Shown here piece after piece: positions 8,786 through 19,115 of a stretch of DNA of 64,000 nt (position 1 is its first letter; each line of letters opens with the position of its first letter). The translations under genes were made by a program, and so were the position numbers. The notes beneath the pieces were generated by a model. That model was not told the DNA's origin and did no database searches. It saw only the letters and a program-made list of their open reading frames with translations. This DNA is from JAJXXT01 sp963764465. Its GTDB lineage: Bacteria; Pseudomonadota; Alphaproteobacteria; Acetobacterales; Acetobacteraceae. The stretch lies in the NCBI GenBank assembly GCA_963764465.1, contig CAVXSO010000007.1:682001-746000 (forward strand). The letters are read 5' to 3'.

Positions 8786-8808
8786 GTCCGGGAACAGCGC
8801 CCCTGGCC

Positions 8809-10719
<1,911 letters not shown>

Positions 10720-10797
10720 TCATGACTCCTTCAGCAGCGGGTTGCCGGCGGCCCGAAGCACCGCCCGAACCCCTTGGGATCGGAATATTGTACGCGG

Positions 10798-10826
10798 CAT
10801 GTATGGACCCGGCGGGCGCGAGGCAA
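10798..10826 (-). promoter_or_regulatory. Candidate heat-shock or housekeeping promoter for dnaK
   Basis: On the minus strand, TTGCCT (10821-10826) is followed after 17 bp by TACATG (10798-10803). The first box sits in CCTTGCC, which resembles the CTTG core of alphaproteobacterial RpoH promoters. The position, about 80 bp before the dnaK start and after grpE, is sensible. The match is partial, so this is a weak call. Confidence 0.3.
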
Positions 10827-10863
10827 GGCCCACCGCCGATACCGCGCACATAATCCGTGCAGA

Positions 10864-11451
10864 TCAGGCCGTGCGGTCGAGCTTCGGGCCCGCCACCTCC
10901 GCCGTCGGTGCCTTCGCCACGACCACCATCGCCGGGCGCAGCAGGCGGCCATTGAGCAGCCAAGCCTGCGACCAGGCCTGTATCACCGTGCCCGGCGGAT
11001 GTTCGGCGCTCTCCTGCTCCGCCATCGCCTGGTGCTTGTTGGGGTCGAACAGCGCGCCGGTGGGGTCCTCGCGCACGACGCCGTGGCGCTCGAGGGCGGC
11101 GAGGAAGCTCCGCTCCGTGCCCTCGAACCCCTCGCGCAGGCGGGCGACGAGCGGCGGTTCGTCCGCCGCCGCGGCGGGGAAGGCCGCGAGGCCGCGGCGC
11201 AGCGTCTCGGCGACCTCGGCGATGTCGCTGGCGAATTTCTGCACCGCGAATTGCCGCGCCTCCGCCACCTCGCGCTGGCCGCGGGCGCGGATGTTCTGGG
11301 CCTCGGCCTCCGCGCGCATCCAGCGGTCGCGCATCTCGGCTAGCTCGGCCTCGAGCTCGGCGATGCGGGCGGTCGCGGCCTGCATGACGGCGTCCGGCGA
11401 GCCCGGGAGGGGGGTGGCGGGGTCGGTGTCGTTGGCGGGATCCGTGCTCAT
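10864..11451 (-). CDS. grpE: Nucleotide exchange factor GrpE
   Basis: This 195-residue protein releases ADP from DnaK. A long helical region (about residues 22-85: ARIAELEAELAEMRDRWMRA, then EAEAQNIRARGQRE) is followed by a beta domain containing GVVREDPTGALFDPNKHQAM. The motif with EHPPGTVIQAWSQAWLLNGR near the end is the conserved GrpE C-terminal signature. I placed the start at ATG 11451 (MSTDPANDTDPATPLPG), since the family begins with a short acidic disordered tail. It lies 74 bp after hrcA and 144 bp before dnaK on the same strand. Confidence 0.95.
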   Translation of the reverse strand: MSTDPANDTDPATPLPGSPDAVMQAATARIAELEAELAEMRDRWMRAEAEAQNIRARGQREVAEARQFAVQKFASDIAEVAETLRRGLAAFPAAAADEPPLVARLREGFEGTERSFLAALERHGVVREDPTGALFDPNKHQAMAEQESAEHPPGTVIQAWSQAWLLNGRLLRPAMVVVAKAPTAEVAGPKLDRTA

Positions 11452-11525
11452 GGGCGCGGAGGTAGGCGAGAGCAGGGCCGGAGACAACCCGCCTCAGAGC
11501 AGACCCGCGCTGACGGGCGGCGATG

Positions 11526-12602
11526 CTAGCCCAGCAGCCGGCCGATGACGCGGGCGGTATAGTCCACCACCGGCACGATCCGGCCGTAGTTAATCCGTGT
11601 GGGACCGATGACGCCGATGGCGCCGACGATCCGCCCCTCGCCGTTGCGCGCGGGTGCGACCACGGTGGAGATGCCGGAGGCGCCGAACAGCCCGCTTTCC
11701 GCGCCGATGAAGATCCGCACGCCGTCGGACGCCTCCGCCATCTCCAACAGGCGCAGCATGGTCTCCTGCATCTCCAGCCGCTCGAACAGCTGGCGGATGG
11801 CGGCAAGGCGCTCGATCTCGTGGATGTCGTCGAACAGGCGGGCCTGGCCGCGGATGATGAGGCTGGCGCCGCGCCCCTCGCCGGACCAGGTGGCAAGCCC
11901 GGCCTCCACCACGTGTTGGGTAAGCTGGTCCAGTGCCGTGCGGTCCGCGGCCATGTCCTCGGCGACGATGCGGCGCAGTTCCGCGAGCGGGCGGCCGGCG
12001 AGGCGTGCGTTGAGGTAGTTGCCGGCCTCCACCAGCGCCGAGGGCGGCACGCCGGCCGGGATCTCGATCACCCGGTTCTCGACCGTGCCATCGGCGCCGA
12101 CCAGAATCACGAGCGCGCGGCCGGAGCCGAGGGGCACGAACTCGATGTGGCGGACCGCGCCCTCCGATTTCGGTGCCAGCACCAGGCTCGCGGCGGCGGA
12201 GAGCCCGGAGAGCATGGCGGAGGCCTCGGCCAGCGTATCCTCCAGCGAGCGGCCGGAGGTGGCGAGCGTGCCACCGATCGCCTCCCGGTCCTGCTCCGAG
12301 ATGTCGCCGAACTGCACCAGCCCATCGACGAACAGGCGCAGACCCCGCTCCGTCGGCAGGCGGCCGGCGGAGGTGTGGGGCGAAAACAGCAGGCCGGCAT
12401 CCGTGAGGTCGGCCATGACGTTGCGGATCGTCGCCGGCGAGAGCGACAGCGGCAGCCGGCGGGAGAGCGTGCGGCTGCCGACCGGCTCACCGGTCTCGAC
12501 GAATTGCTCCACGATTTCGCGCAGGACGGCGGCGGCCCGAGGGTCGAGACCCGGGGGCGGGCCGGCTGGCATGCGGGGCGGGCGGGCAGGTTGGTCCATC
12601 AC
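11526..12602 (-). CDS. hrcA: Heat-inducible transcription repressor HrcA
   Basis: The 358-residue repressor normally binds CIRCE operators in front of groE or dnaK operons. The winged-helix N-terminus reads AVLREIVEQFVETGEPVGSR and SLSPATIRNVMADLTDAGLL, then SPHTSAGRLPTERGLRLFVD. The C-terminal dimerisation domain contains GRIVGAIGVIGPTRINYGRI. Two adjacent ATG codons (12602 and 12599) could start it. The upstream gap is only 39 bp, so it may be co-transcribed with the oxidoreductase before it. No CIRCE repeat was found anywhere nearby, so its target is probably groES-groEL elsewhere. Confidence 0.95.
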   Translation of the reverse strand: MMDQPARPPRMPAGPPPGLDPRAAAVLREIVEQFVETGEPVGSRTLSRRLPLSLSPATIRNVMADLTDAGLLFSPHTSAGRLPTERGLRLFVDGLVQFGDISEQDREAIGGTLATSGRSLEDTLAEASAMLSGLSAAASLVLAPKSEGAVRHIEFVPLGSGRALVILVGADGTVENRVIEIPAGVPPSALVEAGNYLNARLAGRPLAELRRIVAEDMAADRTALDQLTQHVVEAGLATWSGEGRGASLIIRGQARLFDDIHEIERLAAIRQLFERLEMQETMLRLLEMAEASDGVRIFIGAESGLFGASGISTVVAPARNGEGRIVGAIGVIGPTRINYGRIVPVVDYTARVIGRLLG

Positions 12603-12641
12603 ACCATAATTGCGAGCCGGTCCCTCTATCGCAAGAAGTCC

Positions 12642-13607
12642 TTAGGCGGCGAGGATTGCTTCCACCACGCGCTGCACGGCCAGCGCCTCGGCCAGCGTCG
12701 CGAGGGGGTGAGGCTGGCCGCGCGACATCGCCGCGACCGCCGCGAGCTGGCGCTTGAGCACCAGCGGGCGGGCCTGATCCTGCGGCAGGGCGGAAGCGTC
12801 CGGCTGCCACGCGCCCCCAACCAGGCGCTCGGCGTGCGCCCAGTCGCGGATGCGCACGGCGCCGGCGTCGCCCGTGAGCGTCCAGGTGTTGCTGTCGTCC
12901 TGCGCCGTGGTGCCGACGCTGCCCTTGAGCGTGACCGGCAGGGCGCCGGCGGTGAGCCGGGCCGCGACCGAGGTTTCGCTGCGCCCGTCGCCCGGGAATT
13001 CGGCGTGGCCCTCGACCAGCGCGAGCGGGCCGAACAGGCGGTGGCTGAGGAACAGGAAATGCGAGATCACCTCCCGCGTAAAGCCGCCCTCGGCGCGGCC
13101 GTCGAGCCAGGAGGCGGCGGCACGCTGCCAGGTGCGCGGCCAGGTGGCGAAGGCGACGTCGATCGCGAGCGTGCGCGGCGTGCCGACCACGCCCTCGGCA
13201 AGCCAGGCCCGGATGCGCTCGGCGGCGAAGGAGGTCGCCATGGGGAAGTTCACCGCGGCGCGGGCGTTTGTGTGGGCCGCGACGAAGCGCTCCGCCGCCG
13301 GCACGTCGGAGGCGAGCGGCTTCTCGCACAGCACGGCGCGCCCGGCCGCCAGCGCCGCGCCGGCGTGCTCGAGGTGGGAAGCCGGGGGCGAGGCGATGTA
13401 GACGCAGTCGGATGCCGCGATGAGCGCCGCGGGATCCTCGAACCAGCGCACCGCCGGCAGCGCGGCGCGAAGGCGCGCCCGGGCCGCCGGCGAGGGGTCC
13501 CACAGGCCAGCGATCGTGACGCTGTCTGCGGCGTGCTCCAGCGCCGCGCGCAGCATACGCTCGCCCATGATCCCCGCGCCGATGATGCCGAACCCGATCG
13601 CCGTCAT
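12642..13607 (-). CDS. Gfo/Idh/MocA family oxidoreductase
   Basis: The 321-residue protein starts with a Rossmann fold (TAIGFGIIGAGIMGERMLRA) and carries the family motif AVLCEKPLASDVPAAERFVA, in which the Lys of EKP is catalytic. The C-terminal half is the alpha/beta dimer domain. These cytosolic NAD(P)-dependent enzymes oxidise or reduce sugars, inositols or aldehydes; the substrate is not evident. The start has a good ribosome site (AGGGGG). It sits between hrcA and rph, genes that are adjacent and divergent in many alphaproteobacteria, so it looks like an insertion into that conserved pair. Confidence 0.85.
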   Translation of the reverse strand: MTAIGFGIIGAGIMGERMLRAALEHAADSVTIAGLWDPSPAARARLRAALPAVRWFEDPAALIAASDCVYIASPPASHLEHAGAALAAGRAVLCEKPLASDVPAAERFVAAHTNARAAVNFPMATSFAAERIRAWLAEGVVGTPRTLAIDVAFATWPRTWQRAAASWLDGRAEGGFTREVISHFLFLSHRLFGPLALVEGHAEFPGDGRSETSVAARLTAGALPVTLKGSVGTTAQDDSNTWTLTGDAGAVRIRDWAHAERLVGGAWQPDASALPQDQARPLVLKRQLAAVAAMSRGQPHPLATLAEALAVQRVVEAILAA

Positions 13608-13693
13608 TGCGTCCCCCTAACAAATACGCGCCACCTTGCGCCGGCCGCGCACCCCCGTCATAGGGCGGGCGAACAGATCACGGAACTCCCCCG

Positions 13694-14419
13694 ATGCAGC
13701 CTTCAGTGCGCCCTTCCGGCCGCGCCGCGGACATGCTCCGCGCCGTCTCCATCGAACCCGGCTTCGCCCACCATGCCGAGGGCTCCTGCCTGATCCGCAT
13801 GGGCGGGACGGAAGTCCTATGCGCCGCGAGCGTGGAGCAGCGGGTGCCGCCGTTCCTGCGCAACCAGGGCCTGGGCTGGGTGACGGCCGAGTACGGCATG
13901 CTGCCGCGCGCGACCCATACACGAGGCGACCGCGAGGCCGCGCGCGGCAAGCAGTCCGGCCGCACGCAAGAGATCCAGCGGCTGATCGGGCGCAGCCTGC
14001 GCGCCGTCGTGGACCGCGCGGCGCTGGGCGAGATGACGATCACGCTCGACTGCGACGTGCTCAACGCCGATGGCGGCACGCGCTGCGCCTCCATCACCGG
14101 CGCGTGGGTGGCGCTGGCGCTCGCGCTGCGCAAGCTGGAGGTGGCGAAGATCATCAAGGCCTCCCCGCTCGTGGGCCAGGTTGCGGCCGTTTCCTGTGGC
14201 ATCGTCGGCGGCGTGCCGGTGCTCGACCTCGACTACGCGGAGGACAGCGACGCCGATGCGGACGCCAATTTCGTGCTGACGGACAAGGGCGGCATCGTCG
14301 AGATCCAGGGCACGGCGGAGAAGGCGCCGTTCACCGACGCCGAGTTCACCACGCTGATGGACCTCGCGCGCGCGGGCACGGTGAAGCTGTTCGAGCTGCA
14401 GCGCGCGGCGCTTTCATGA
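13694..14419 (+). CDS. rph: Ribonuclease PH
   Basis: This 241-residue phosphorolytic 3'-5' exoribonuclease trims tRNA 3' ends. Characteristic segments are RPSGRAADMLRAVSIEPGF, GMLPRATHTRGDREAARGKQ with phosphate-binding Arg residues, SGRTQEIQRLIGRSLRAVVD, and LDCDVLNADGGTRCASITGA with the acidic metal ligand. The stop overlaps the rdgB start (ATGA), so the pair is translationally coupled. It is divergent from the minus-strand oxidoreductase and hrcA, the usual alphaproteobacterial arrangement apart from that insertion. Confidence 0.97.
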   Translation: MQPSVRPSGRAADMLRAVSIEPGFAHHAEGSCLIRMGGTEVLCAASVEQRVPPFLRNQGLGWVTAEYGMLPRATHTRGDREAARGKQSGRTQEIQRLIGRSLRAVVDRAALGEMTITLDCDVLNADGGTRCASITGAWVALALALRKLEVAKIIKASPLVGQVAAVSCGIVGGVPVLDLDYAEDSDADADANFVLTDKGGIVEIQGTAEKAPFTDAEFTTLMDLARAGTVKLFELQRAALS

Positions 14420-15015
14420 TCCAGCTCGCGCGGGGCAGCCGGCTCGTCGTCGCCACGCACAACAAGGGCAAGCTCGCGGAGATGACGGCGCTGCTGGCGC
14501 CATATGGCATCGACACGGTGAGCGCCGGCGTGCTGGGCCTGCCGGAGCCCGAGGAAACCGCGGACGATTTCGAGGGCAACGCGCGCCTCAAGGCGCTCGC
14601 GGCGGCCCGCGGCGCGGGGCAGCCGGCGCTGGCCGACGACAGCGGCTTCTGTGTCGCGGCACTTGGCGGCGCGCCGGGCGTGGTCTCCGCGCGCTGGGCC
14701 GGGCCGGGGCGCGATTTTTCCGTCGCGATGGCGCGCGTCGAGCGCGAGATGGGCGGGGCCGCCGACCGTCACGCCTGGTTCGTCAGCGTACTGTGCGTGG
14801 CGATGCCGGAGGGCGAGGCTGCGTGCTTCACCGGGCGCGTGGACGGCGCTGTCACCTTCCCGCCGCGTGGCACGCATGGTTTCGGCTACGATCCGATCTT
14901 CGTCCCGGACGGCGAGCACCGGACCTTCGGCGAGATGCCGCCGGACGAGAAGGAGGCGACCAGCCACCGCACGCGGGCGTTCCGGGCGTTCGCCGCGGCG
15001 TGCCTGGCGCGGTGA
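14416..15015 (+). CDS. rdgB: RdgB/HAM1 non-canonical purine NTP pyrophosphatase
   Basis: The 199-residue enzyme hydrolyses dITP, ITP and XTP to monophosphates, keeping deaminated purines out of DNA. Signature segments are VVATHNKGKLAEM (triphosphate-binding Ser/Thr-x-Asn), ADDSGFCVAALGGAPGVVSA with the catalytic Asp residues, THGFGYDPIFVPDG and KEATSHRTRAFRA near the C-terminus. Its start overlaps the rph stop by 4 bp. In many relatives hemW follows directly; here about 4.8 kb intervene before hemW. Confidence 0.97.
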   Translation: MIQLARGSRLVVATHNKGKLAEMTALLAPYGIDTVSAGVLGLPEPEETADDFEGNARLKALAAARGAGQPALADDSGFCVAALGGAPGVVSARWAGPGRDFSVAMARVEREMGGAADRHAWFVSVLCVAMPEGEAACFTGRVDGAVTFPPRGTHGFGYDPIFVPDGEHRTFGEMPPDEKEATSHRTRAFRAFAAACLAR

Positions 15016-15090
15016 CGCCCTGTTCCGCCTACCCCTTGCGGCGCCGCGACGCCCTTGCGACGCTCATCGGGGCGGGGCGGGAAGACGTTG

Positions 15091-15816
15091 ATGGACCTAA
15101 AGGAAGAAGGCCTGATAGCGGGTCCACTTGACCGGCATTGGTACTATTCATCTAAATTCGCGGCCCTCGCTCAAATCATTGCAGACGGCACCGCGCGGCC
15201 AGGCCAGCCTCGCGCGGTCCTGGACGTCGGCGCGGGATCCGGGTTCTTCTCCAGGAGGCTGCTGGCGACCGGGCTATGTGATCGTGCGGTCTGCGTCGAT
15301 CCTGGCTATGACTTAGAATACGATGGCACCGAGGCTGGTCGTCCCATCGCCTTCCGGCGTGAGGTGATGCAGTCGGACAGCGATCTGGTGCTGATGATGG
15401 ATGTCCTCGAGCACGTACCTGACGACGAGGCGCTGGTGAGGCTCTATCGTGCAAAGGTGGCGCCTGGTACCGTCTTCGTCGTGACGGTGCCCGCCTTTCA
15501 GTTCCTCTGGAGCGGACACGACGTGTTTCTCGAGCATTATCGCCGCTACACGCTGCGTGGCATCGAGGCGGTTCTCGATCGTGCCGGGCTTGTGGTCGAA
15601 CGCGGATGCTATGTCTTCGGCATGCTGTTTCCGCTCGTCGCCGCGGTGCGCCTTGGCCAGCGGCTCCTGCCGCAACGACCTGCTCGAAGCGCCATGGGCG
15701 ACCCGTCTCCACCGGTCTCGGCGGTGCTCAAGGCCATTATGGCGGCGGAACGGTCGTTCCTGCTCCGCAATCGCATCGCCGGCGTCACCGCAATGGTACG
15801 CGCACGCGTGCCGTAA
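15091..15816 (+). CDS. Class I SAM-dependent methyltransferase
   Basis: The 241-residue protein has motif I AVLDVGAGSGFFSRRLLATG, an acidic nucleoside-binding strand AVCVDPGYDLEYDG, and the post-motif DLVLMMDVLEHVPDDEALV. It ends with a hydrophobic stretch GMLFPLVAAVRLGQRLL. Such enzymes next to glycosyltransferases often methylate sugars or lipid-linked intermediates, but the substrate is unknown. I chose ATG 15091 (MDLKEEGLIAGPLDRHWYYS), which has a purine-rich site upstream. The gene is less GC-rich than rph and rdgB and seems to begin an inserted segment with the two convergent membrane-associated genes that follow. Confidence 0.8.
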   Translation: MDLKEEGLIAGPLDRHWYYSSKFAALAQIIADGTARPGQPRAVLDVGAGSGFFSRRLLATGLCDRAVCVDPGYDLEYDGTEAGRPIAFRREVMQSDSDLVLMMDVLEHVPDDEALVRLYRAKVAPGTVFVVTVPAFQFLWSGHDVFLEHYRRYTLRGIEAVLDRAGLVVERGCYVFGMLFPLVAAVRLGQRLLPQRPARSAMGDPSPPVSAVLKAIMAAERSFLLRNRIAGVTAMVRARVP

Positions 15817-15857
15817 ACTATCGCCGCCCGGCTTTTTGAACCTGGGATCAAGTCCAA

Positions 15858-16817
15858 CTATGGGTCGGCGTCGGGCGCCAGCGGCGTGGATGGCGAATCG
15901 TCAGCGCCGACAAAACGCTCGACGAAATAGAGGGGGCGTGATTTTGTCTCGTTGAACACGCGGCCGAGATATTCGCCTATCACGCCGAGTGTCATCAGGT
16001 TCACGCCACCGAGAAACAGCATGATCGTTGCGAGGCTGGGGTAACCGGCCACCGGATTGCCGAACAGGAGCGTGCCGAGAAGAATGCGAAGCCCCCAGAC
16101 AAATGCACCAAGAGCAACCAGCAGCCCCGCATAGGTCGCGATCTTGAGCGGCATGACGGTGAAGCTCGTGATGCCCTCGATCGCCAGATTCCACAGCGCC
16201 CAGTAACTCCATTTGCTGTGTCCCGCCACTCGCGGAGCGCGGTCGTAGGGCACGGCCACCGAAGGAAAGCCAACCCAGGCGAACAGCCCCTTCATGAACC
16301 GGTGCTGCTCGCGCAGCTGGCATAACGCAACCACCACGCGACGGCTCATGAGGCGAAAATCGCCGACGTTGCGGGGCAATTCGACACGACCGACATGCGC
16401 CATGGCGCGATAAAAGAAATCGGCTGTCGTACGCTTGAGCCAGGTCTCACCGGCGCGCGCCCGGCGTTGAGCGTAGACCATGTCCGCGCCGGCACGCCAG
16501 GCAGCCACCAGATCCGGAATCAGTTCCGGCGGATCCTGCAGATCGGCATCGATCACCACCACGGCATCGCCGCGAGCGTGGTCGAGCCCCGCCGTTGTCG
16601 CAATTTCCTTGCCGAAATTCCGCGAGAGATTGACGAAGCCGACATGTCCGTCTTCCGCCCGCAATCGTTCGATGACCCGCAGCGTTGCATCGTTGCTGCC
16701 GTCGTTGACATAAATCACTTCCCATCGAGCGAATGCCGCCATGACCGCGGCGAGGCGCGCATGGAACGCGGCAAGCCCCTCGGCCTCGTTATAGGCTGGG
16801 ACGACGACGGTGATCAT
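15858..16817 (-). CDS. Bactoprenol-phosphate glycosyltransferase (GT2, GtrB/DPM1-like)
   Basis: The 319-residue protein has a GT2 domain (ITVVVPAYNEAEGLAAF, WEVIYVNDGSNDAT, DAVVVIDADLQDPPELIPDL with the acidic metal motif) followed by two C-terminal membrane helices (about residues 220-285). This is the architecture of GtrB-like enzymes that transfer glucose or another sugar to undecaprenyl phosphate. A GTG at 16859 could extend the N-terminus by 14 residues, but ATG 16817 puts the first strand at the usual place. It is 78 bp downstream of the polytopic membrane protein on the same strand, a likely partner that would use the lipid-linked sugar. Confidence 0.85.
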   Translation of the reverse strand: MITVVVPAYNEAEGLAAFHARLAAVMAAFARWEVIYVNDGSNDATLRVIERLRAEDGHVGFVNLSRNFGKEIATTAGLDHARGDAVVVIDADLQDPPELIPDLVAAWRAGADMVYAQRRARAGETWLKRTTADFFYRAMAHVGRVELPRNVGDFRLMSRRVVVALCQLREQHRFMKGLFAWVGFPSVAVPYDRAPRVAGHSKWSYWALWNLAIEGITSFTVMPLKIATYAGLLVALGAFVWGLRILLGTLLFGNPVAGYPSLATIMLFLGGVNLMTLGVIGEYLGRVFNETKSRPLYFVERFVGADDSPSTPLAPDADP

Positions 16818-16895
16818 CTCCGGCTTCAGGAAAAGGCCTCCCACGCGTTCGCATTCCACGCATCGAGATAACGCATCGTTGCCACATCGCGCCAG

Positions 16896-18524
16896 TCACG
16901 CACCGCGCGCCAGCAGCTCCCAGGTGGCGAGGCCACCGATCGGCGCATGCGGCACGATCCGCCAGTTCGTTCCGAGGAACGTATAAAGCCGCGCCTTCGT
17001 CATGCCCTTGGCGGCAAGCAGGCTCCAGGGCGCATTCCAGTTCGTGGAGTCGAGTACTCCGAATACATACACGTGCCGGCCCGCGGTCAACGCCCGGTCG
17101 ATTATCTGGCGCTGCTGCGCCTCGAAGGCTGGGATCGAGCCAGCCACTGTCAGCGCCACGTCCAGCTTATCCTCGAGCACGCCTTGCAGATCGAAAGAGC
17201 CAAGGTAGACACGGCCGGGAAACGCCGCGAAGGTTACGGCCAGGCTGCCGTCGCCGAGCGCCGCGCGCAGTTCCGTTTTCGCCCGGGAATAAGGGAAGTT
17301 CACCAACGGCCAGGTAATGAGCGCGACGTTGGTCGCAACCGTCGCAACAGCCCAGACCGGCAGAAATCGGCGGCGCCACGATGGCGCGAACAAGAGCAGG
17401 AAGAGGGCCACCATGGGCGCGCCGAGCCCGGCCAGGTCCTCAGGGTCGTTTATCTGGTAGTAGATCGTCCAGGCCTGTGCGCCAGCGAGAAATGCTGCGA
17501 GCATGACCACACCAGGAGTGCCTCGCCCCAACGCCCGCAGCGTCAGCACATAGATCGCGGCAACGATCATCAGCGTCAGGGCCAGCGGAATACCCTGACT
17601 GACAAGGACATGCGCATAAGGGGCGAGGCCGCCGATCTCATGCCGCATGATCGCCTGGCCGATCGCCCCGAGATCAGGCGCCACAACAAGATTGGTGCCC
17701 AGGACGAGGATCATTCGTGCCAGCGCCGAAACAGATATCGTTGGCGAGGGACCGATCGCTGCCTTGCCACCGACGGCGGCCGAAAAATCTGTCGGGGTGA
17801 GCGCGCCACCCGTGAATAAATGGTAGCTCAGCACGATCTGAGCGCCGAACAGGGCCAGGCAGGCCGCGCCCCAGAGAACGGCGCGACTGCTCGCGCGCAT
17901 GGCTGGCATATTCGCGCGGCTGTCGACTGCATAGAGCGCGAGCACCACGAACGGTCCCGTGGCCAGCGCACTCACGAGGAAGGCCGCGGCAACGGCAAGA
18001 AGCACGCAACCCAATGGCAGCAGGAGCCGTGACGGCGTCCGGCCAGCCTCGCGCGCACGCTCCCACGTCACCAGCACGAGCATCGCCGCGTTGATGAACG
18101 GGAACGCCACCAGCTTCATGTGGCCGGTGGGTGCCAGCAGCAGAACGCTGCCGCTGCCGGCGAGCAGGAAACAGGCCCAGAAGCGCTCCCATCCACTCCG
18201 CCGGAGTACGCGCAGGAGCACGTCGAACAGCGCGATGGCGAGCGCCGTGGCGAAGGTGTTGATGTGACGTTGGCTCGCCACCGCGCCCTCGCCGAAGCCG
18301 AGATGGCGGTGCCACCACAAAGTGGCCGGCTGTAACCAGACATGCGCTATGTCCCAGACCGGCTTTCCGCCCTCGATCTGGGCACGGAACCGGAACACGT
18401 CGTGATAGGGCACCGGACTGTACCAAACGACGTAGAAGGCGAAAGCGGCCAGGAAGACGACCGCCGCCTCAATTGCCATCCCCCGCGCACCTGGCGACGG
18501 ATGGTTGACCGCGGGTTCACTCAT
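16896..18524 (-). CDS. Polytopic membrane protein of unknown function, beside GT2 gene
   Basis: The 542-residue protein has about ten to eleven hydrophobic segments up to residue 410 and a soluble C-terminal domain of about 130 residues. The first loop after TM1 reads VVWYSPVPYHDVFRFRAQIE, with an acidic residue soon after TM1 as in GT-C glycosyltransferases. I do not recognise the family. The adjoining GtrB-like gene suggests it is a GtrC-type transferase moving sugar from undecaprenyl phosphate to an acceptor outside the inner membrane; this is inference. ATG 18524 (MSEPAVNHPSPGARG) was preferred over an upstream in-frame start with a non-membrane tail. Confidence 0.65.
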   Translation of the reverse strand: MSEPAVNHPSPGARGMAIEAAVVFLAAFAFYVVWYSPVPYHDVFRFRAQIEGGKPVWDIAHVWLQPATLWWHRHLGFGEGAVASQRHINTFATALAIALFDVLLRVLRRSGWERFWACFLLAGSGSVLLLAPTGHMKLVAFPFINAAMLVLVTWERAREAGRTPSRLLLPLGCVLLAVAAAFLVSALATGPFVVLALYAVDSRANMPAMRASSRAVLWGAACLALFGAQIVLSYHLFTGGALTPTDFSAAVGGKAAIGPSPTISVSALARMILVLGTNLVVAPDLGAIGQAIMRHEIGGLAPYAHVLVSQGIPLALTLMIVAAIYVLTLRALGRGTPGVVMLAAFLAGAQAWTIYYQINDPEDLAGLGAPMVALFLLLFAPSWRRRFLPVWAVATVATNVALITWPLVNFPYSRAKTELRAALGDGSLAVTFAAFPGRVYLGSFDLQGVLEDKLDVALTVAGSIPAFEAQQRQIIDRALTAGRHVYVFGVLDSTNWNAPWSLLAAKGMTKARLYTFLGTNWRIVPHAPIGGLATWELLARGA

Positions 18525-18644
18525 CGTCGTATCCCGTGCTCTGTAACCAGACGTCGTAAGAGCGTCCGCGCGAGCGAGACAATCCAATTTTTGATTATCA
18601 CCGACATGTTCAGCCGGCACCGCATCCGTTCGCCGCGGCGTGCC

Positions 18645-19115
18645 TCAGCCTTCCCTGATGTCGGCGACCCGCGCCCCGGTGATGCGCGCGAGCGTCGTGG
18701 GGTCGGTGCGGAAGACGTGCGCGGGGGAGCCGGCGGCGGCCCAGATCGGGTCAAGCGCCAGCAGATCCTGGTCGAAGAGCAGGATCGGCGGCGACACGTG
18801 GCCGATCGGCGAGACGCCGCCGATGGCGAAGCCCGTTGCCTCCCGCACCCAGTCCGCGTCGGCGCGGCGCACTTTCTCGTCGATCGCCTTGCTCACCTTG
18901 GCGGCGTCGACGCGGTTGGCGCCGGAGGCGATCACGACCACGGCACGGTTGCCGGCGCGGAAGACGATGGATTTCGCGATCTGCGCCACGGTGCAGCCGA
19001 CCGCGGCTGCCGCGTCGGCCGCGGTGCGCGTGCCCACGGGAAACTCCGTGATCGTGTCCGGGTGGCCCGCCGCCCGCAGCGCCGCGCGCACGCGCTCGAC
19101 CGAGGAGCCGCTCAC
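18645..19115 (-). CDS. YbaK/EbsC family aminoacyl-tRNA deacylase-like protein
   Basis: The 156-residue single-domain protein belongs to the YbaK/ProX superfamily, whose members hydrolyse mischarged aminoacyl-tRNAs in trans. Recognisable parts are CTVAQIAKSIVFRAGNRAVV with the conserved Lys, NRVDAAKVSKAI, and ATGFAIGGVSPIGH with the Gly-rich loop. It starts at GTG 19115, which overlaps the stop of the LysE-type gene (GTGA), so the two are coupled. The exact tRNA specificity cannot be read from the sequence. Between its end and the membrane-protein start are about 120 bp with no visible feature. Confidence 0.85.
   Translation of the reverse strand: MSGSSVERVRAALRAAGHPDTITEFPVGTRTAADAAAAVGCTVAQIAKSIVFRAGNRAVVVIASGANRVDAAKVSKAIDEKVRRADADWVREATGFAIGGVSPIGHVSPPILLFDQDLLALDPIWAAAGSPAHVFRTDPTTLARITGARVADIREG

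Noticed and set aside
10720..10863. CIRCE operator before dnaK
   Set aside because: No TTAGCACTC-N9-GAGTGCTAA-like inverted repeat is present.
11523..13793. A 756-codon plus-strand open frame
   Set aside because: It lies opposite hrcA and the Gfo/Idh/MocA oxidoreductase, which have clear motifs; the translation is low-complexity.
18525..18644. tRNA gene in the gap before the membrane protein
   Set aside because: No T-arm GTTCxAxxC, no plausible acceptor stem and no CCA-adjacent structure.
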